Assembly: GCF_014596475.1 (NCBI RefSeq)
Contig: NZ_MECJ01000029.1
Span: 248,001 to 312,000, forward strand
Direction: 5' to 3'
Origin: Streptomyces sp. CBMA152
GTDB taxonomy: Bacteria; Actinomycetota; Actinomycetes; Streptomycetales; Streptomycetaceae
DNA length: 64,000 nucleotides
Shown: piece by piece, positions 61,461 through 64,000 of the stretch
How positions within the stretch are numbered: position 1 is the stretch's first letter
How the letters are laid out: every line of letters starts with the position of its first letter
The notes under the pieces: model-generated
Seen by the model: the letters and a program-made list of their open reading frames with translations, nothing else
Told to the model about the DNA's origin: nothing
The model's database searches: none
Made by a program: the position numbers and the translations under genes

Positions 61461-62930
61461 TCAGTCCTTGAGCGCGCCCGCCAGATACAGCAGGTCGGCC
61501 ATCTCGAACCGGCCCGGCGTCTCGCCGAGCGTGGGCTGCCAGGTGGGGTAGACCTGGTGGTACGAGGACGGGGTGGCCCGCAGCAGACCGACGATGGTCT
61601 CGCCGATGATCCGGCTGCCGACCGGGCCGAAATGGCGCCCCCGGTTGCGGACTTCGGCCTCCTTGAGGATGTAGTACCAGAGGTACATGGGCTCGCCGGT
61701 ACCCAACTCGGCGTCGCTCAGCGGCACATCGCCGATGGCACGCGCGATGTCCTGGCCGGACGGCAGCCCGAGCGCCTCGCTGCGCAGCAGGTTCCGTACT
61801 GCGAGCGAGGCCACCGGGCGGGCCAGCGCACCGGGCTTCGCGCCCGGCACCGCGCTCACCGGCAGGTCGAGCAGCTGCGTGTTGATCGAGCCCTGGATAC
61901 GGCGGGTGGTCTGCGGCCGGAACGAGCGCGACACCTCGAAGAAGAACCGCCAGTCGATCGCGTGCTCGGGCAGCACCGGGCCGCCGCGCAGATCGGTGCG
62001 CGGGAACGCGGGCGCGTCCGGGTCGTCGGGGAAGAGCTTGCCGGAGAACCTCTCGTTGATGCGGTAGTTCGAGCGGATCGTGGAGTGGAAGGCGCGGAAG
62101 CCCGCCGCCGAGAACTCGATCGGCATGAACGGCTTCTCGCCGGGGTCGAAGAAGCGCGGCCCGTTGTCGACGATGTCGCGCAGGGTCGCCGGGTCCAGGA
62201 AGTGCGGCAGGAACTCGTGGAGGATGATCCACTGGTAGTGCCATTGCACCAGCTGCCGGGCCGAGGCGTACAGGGCCTCGTAGTAGTTGTCGACGTCGAG
62301 CAACTGGTCCAGGGTCGCACCGGGCTGCTGCGTCGGCGGCTCATCGGCGGGCTTGGGTGGCAGCCGGCGGCCGAAGGCGTCGGTGATCGTGCCCTGGGCG
62401 AGCAGATCCGTGACGTGGTTGTGGAACTTGATCATCTGTAGGTGCAACTGCGCGAGCAGCATGTTCTCGTCGTTGCGCGGGTCGCCGATACGGGCCACGT
62501 CGCCGTCGATACGGGCGAAGTCCACCCCGTTGGGATTGATCGCCAACTTCCCCTGCGGCGACCCGTCGTAGAGATGACGGCTGACGACCGGGCCGGCGCC
62601 GTACACGGAGTCCATGTCCAGGCGCGGGGTGCGGAAGTCGGTGATGTCGCCGGGCTCGAAACGTCCGCCGAGTACCGACAGGATGTCCATGGTCAGGTCG
62701 TGGTCGATGAACTGGCCGAGGAAGGTGAAGCCCGCCGGGATCTCCTGGGAGAGCTGCCCGTCGGAGGTCGGCCCGCCGTCGGCGATCCCGCCCGGCGCGC
62801 CGTACTTCAGCGCCAGCGGCAGACCGGTCGCCTTGCGCGGCGCGAGATGCGGGAACATCCGGCCGAAGTCACCGCTGGTCGCGTTGGGGTTGGGGCGGCC
62901 GCAGGGGGTGGTGCCGTGGGACGCGGACAT
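61461..62930 (-). CDS. Haem peroxidase-family protein (animal-type fold)
   Basis: 489 aa. ATG 62930 with GAGGAG upstream. FTFLGQFIDHDLTMD matches the distal-His segment of animal-type haem peroxidases (GQFxDHD), and LHLQMIKFHNHVTDLL the proximal-His region (HNxxxxxL). FEPGDITDFRTPRLDMDSVYG is the calcium-binding stretch. No signal peptide is seen. Bacterial members are related to LoiP/peroxicin-like enzymes; the substrate is unknown. Confidence 0.82.
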   Translation of the reverse strand: MSASHGTTPCGRPNPNATSGDFGRMFPHLAPRKATGLPLALKYGAPGGIADGGPTSDGQLSQEIPAGFTFLGQFIDHDLTMDILSVLGGRFEPGDITDFRTPRLDMDSVYGAGPVVSRHLYDGSPQGKLAINPNGVDFARIDGDVARIGDPRNDENMLLAQLHLQMIKFHNHVTDLLAQGTITDAFGRRLPPKPADEPPTQQPGATLDQLLDVDNYYEALYASARQLVQWHYQWIILHEFLPHFLDPATLRDIVDNGPRFFDPGEKPFMPIEFSAAGFRAFHSTIRSNYRINERFSGKLFPDDPDAPAFPRTDLRGGPVLPEHAIDWRFFFEVSRSFRPQTTRRIQGSINTQLLDLPVSAVPGAKPGALARPVASLAVRNLLRSEALGLPSGQDIARAIGDVPLSDAELGTGEPMYLWYYILKEAEVRNRGRHFGPVGSRIIGETIVGLLRATPSSYHQVYPTWQPTLGETPGRFEMADLLYLAGALKD

Positions 62931-62980
62931 GGGGCAGCTCCTCAAGTGGGTTCGTTGGTAAGGGTGTTAGGGGGTGCCCC

Positions 62981-63061
62981 GCGCCCCTGAGGAGGGCCCG
63001 AAGGGCCCATCAAGGGGCGCGGGGAACTGCGCGAGCAAGCCAGCACGGTCCGCAGACGAAT
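62981..63061 (-). repeat. Dispersed intergenic repeat, copy C
   Basis: On the minus strand: TCGTCTGCGGACCGTGCTGG, then the TCGCGCAGTTCCCCGCGCCC core and the GGGCCC-TTC-GGGCCC hairpin. The opposite orientation to copies A and B. Confidence 0.75.
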
Positions 63062-63083
63062 ATCGGCACCTCCAGCCGCGCGC

Positions 63084-63341
63084 CTAGCGCCCCGTGCCCT
63101 GCCAGATGCTCACCGCGAGCGCGGCGCACGACGTGAGCGCGGCGATCGCGGGCAGCGGCCAGCGGCCGCGCTCCAGGGCGTCGAGCCGGTCGTCGTGCTC
63201 GCCCAGGGTCTTGTCGGTCTGGTCGGCGCGCTGGAGGAGGAGCGCCAAGTCGCCCCGGGTGGTGGCGAATCCGACCTCCACCGCGCGCCGCAGCCGTTCC
63301 AGTTCGATGGCCACTCCTTCGGCCTGGCCGCTGCTCACCAC
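63084..63341 (-). CDS. Small coiled-coil protein with C-terminal membrane anchor
   Basis: 85 aa. The start GTG (63341 or 63338) overlaps the stop of the -1 frame of the upstream gene. LERLRRAVEVGFATTRGDLALLLQRADQTDKTLGEHDDRLDALE is helical, followed by LPAIAALTSCAALAVSIW, a membrane span. This layout (coiled coil plus C-terminal span) occurs in phage lysis-associated XhlA-like proteins, fitting a tail-module remnant. Confidence 0.65.
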   Translation of the reverse strand: MVSSGQAEGVAIELERLRRAVEVGFATTRGDLALLLQRADQTDKTLGEHDDRLDALERGRWPLPAIAALTSCAALAVSIWQGTGR

Positions 63342-63502
63342 GATGCCTCCCTAGGTAGGTGCCTGATCAGGACGGCGAGGCGGCGGGACGAGAGCCTGCC
63401 CCGGTACCAGTCCAGGAGGTCGACGCCGTAGTGGCGCAGCAGCGCCGCTTCCAGCGCCTCGGCGTTGTCGTCGACGTACACACCGAGGCGCAGCCTTCCC
63501 CC
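63335..63502 (-). other. -1 frame extension of the tail-assembly-like gene
   Basis: Beginning in the G5-AA tract, the -1 frame gives GRLRLGVYVDDNAEALEAAL and LRHYGVDLLDWYRGRLSSRR to the stop at 63335, about 54 residues. A product joined to the first ~100 residues would be about 154 aa. This could be programmed -1 frameshifting, as in phage G/GT tail chaperones, or a lost G in a homopolymer. Confidence 0.5.
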
Positions 63503-63798
63503 AGGCCGAGCCCGGTGTCGCGGCCGTAGGACGCCCAGATCGCCTCGACGTCGCACGCGGAGGCGCGGTGGCGGTCGAAGCGGCGGGACTGCGTCTCGCC
63601 GAGGAGGATCCGCAGCGAGGCGTACGGGTCGTCGCCGCCGAGCGCGCGCAGCTTGTGCGCGGTGTCGCGGGTGAACTCCTGCGGCAGTTCGAAGACCTCA
63701 CCGCCCAGTTCGAAGGCCCAGGCGCGGCCGAGCGCTTCGAGACGCTGGGCGCGGGCCGCGTTGACCCGCGTGACGGGAGTGATAGGGGATGCGGCCAT
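63367..63798 (-). CDS. Phage tail-assembly-like protein, zero-frame product
   Basis: 143 aa in the zero frame. ARAQRLEALGRAWAFELGGEVFELPQEFTRDTAHKLRALGGDDPYASLRILLGE resembles tail assembly chaperones of actinomycete phages. After about residue 100 the zero-frame sequence turns into a Thr/Arg/Cys-rich stretch with no coding character, whereas the -1 frame continues sensibly. A G5-AA tract (minus strand, 63502-63496) is at the transition. ATG 63798 with GAGGTCCC upstream. Confidence 0.55.
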   Translation of the reverse strand: MAASPITPVTRVNAARAQRLEALGRAWAFELGGEVFELPQEFTRDTAHKLRALGGDDPYASLRILLGETQSRRFDRHRASACDVEAIWASYGRDTGLGLGEGCASVCTSTTTPRRWKRRCCATTASTSWTGTGAGSRPAASPS

Positions 63799-63912
63799 GG
63801 GACCTCCATGAAATGACCTGATCCGTAACGGAGTTGAGAGGAAAGGCGGCGTACCCGTGGGGCAGCGCAGCCGATACAGTCGGTGTCACCTCTTCGGGTG
63901 AGGCAGGGAATA

Positions 63913-64000
63913 GTGACCGTGAACGTGGAAGTGGACGAGGGCGAACGACTGGCCGAGCGGTTCGAGGCCAACCGCACCCACCTGCGGGCCGTCGCCTACC
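63913..64000 (+). CDS. Sigma-70 family RNA polymerase sigma factor, N-terminal start only
   Basis: Reads VTVNVEVDEGERLAERFEAN then RTHLRAVAY before the window ends. This opening is typical of ECF-type sigma factors of the SigJ kind in Streptomyces (RFEENRxHLRAVAYRML). AGGGA precedes the GTG at 63913; GTG 63919 is an alternative. Only 29 codons are visible. Confidence 0.6.
   Translation, partial: MTVNVEVDEGERLAERFEANRTHLRAVAY

Overview
The window is high-GC actinomycete DNA and almost certainly from a Streptomyces. The evidence is GTG/TTG starts, ATGA/GTGA stop-start overlaps, a dnaK-grpE-dnaJ-hspR operon with HAIR operators, DUF317/DUF6879/XRE-DUF5753 families and Streptomyces-type intergenic repeats. 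It is a chromosomal segment carrying one large integrated element.

Layout. 1-7.4 kb: start of a type I-E CRISPR-Cas operon on the minus strand (cas3-cse1 natural fusion, cse2, cas7e, cas5e running off the edge). A relic of two repeats and one 32-nt spacer lies about 5 kb upstream at 12.3 kb. 7.5-19.1 kb: chromosome with an XRE regulator, a sugar epimerase, two GT2 glycosyltransferases, a left-handed beta-helix acyltransferase, a Ser/Thr kinase with a ricin-type lectin tail, a secreted CBM3-GH16-like protein divergent from a polysaccharide-synthase-like GT2, and an AbiE-like toxin-antitoxin pair.

19.2-47.5 kb: integrated mobilizable element, 28,177 bp between matching positions of its ends. 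The right end is an intact tRNA-Gly(CCC). The left end is a truncated copy of the 3' half of that tRNA plus its terminator. It encodes integrase, excisionase, replication proteins (replisome-organizer-like plus DnaC-like ATPase), MobC and a MOBP-type relaxase, with no visible FtsK/TraB translocase or type IV secretion genes. Cargo includes an Mrr-like nuclease, a frameshifted nuclease, an HTH-NTPase-repeat protein, an XRE/ImmA protease pair, and the least familiar module: a translationally coupled Nudix / 28-aa membrane peptide / 81-aa / DapF / D-Ala-D-Ala-ligase / C39-peptidase / lone MurF C-domain operon beside a DUF6879-XRE control locus. Repeated ACTTGCCA half-sites in the promoter regions suggest shared control. 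A tRNA-Pro fragment and a dead second integrase inside the element mark an older insertion.

47.5-64 kb: chromosome again, with dcd, a phosphoribosyltransferase, a Yip1-like membrane protein, an FG-GAP lipoprotein, an EtfD-like iron-sulfur oxidoreductase, a MraY/WecA-like transferase with an FkbM methyltransferase, the heat-shock operon, a haem peroxidase-family protein, a small phage-tail-like fragment with a -1 frame transition, and the start of a sigma factor gene.

Working view: the CRISPR and restriction genes are defence; the element moves by integrase/excisionase and is mobilized by MobC/relaxase with help from another conjugative system; its peptidoglycan-precursor-like operon is probably controlled by its own XRE regulator.
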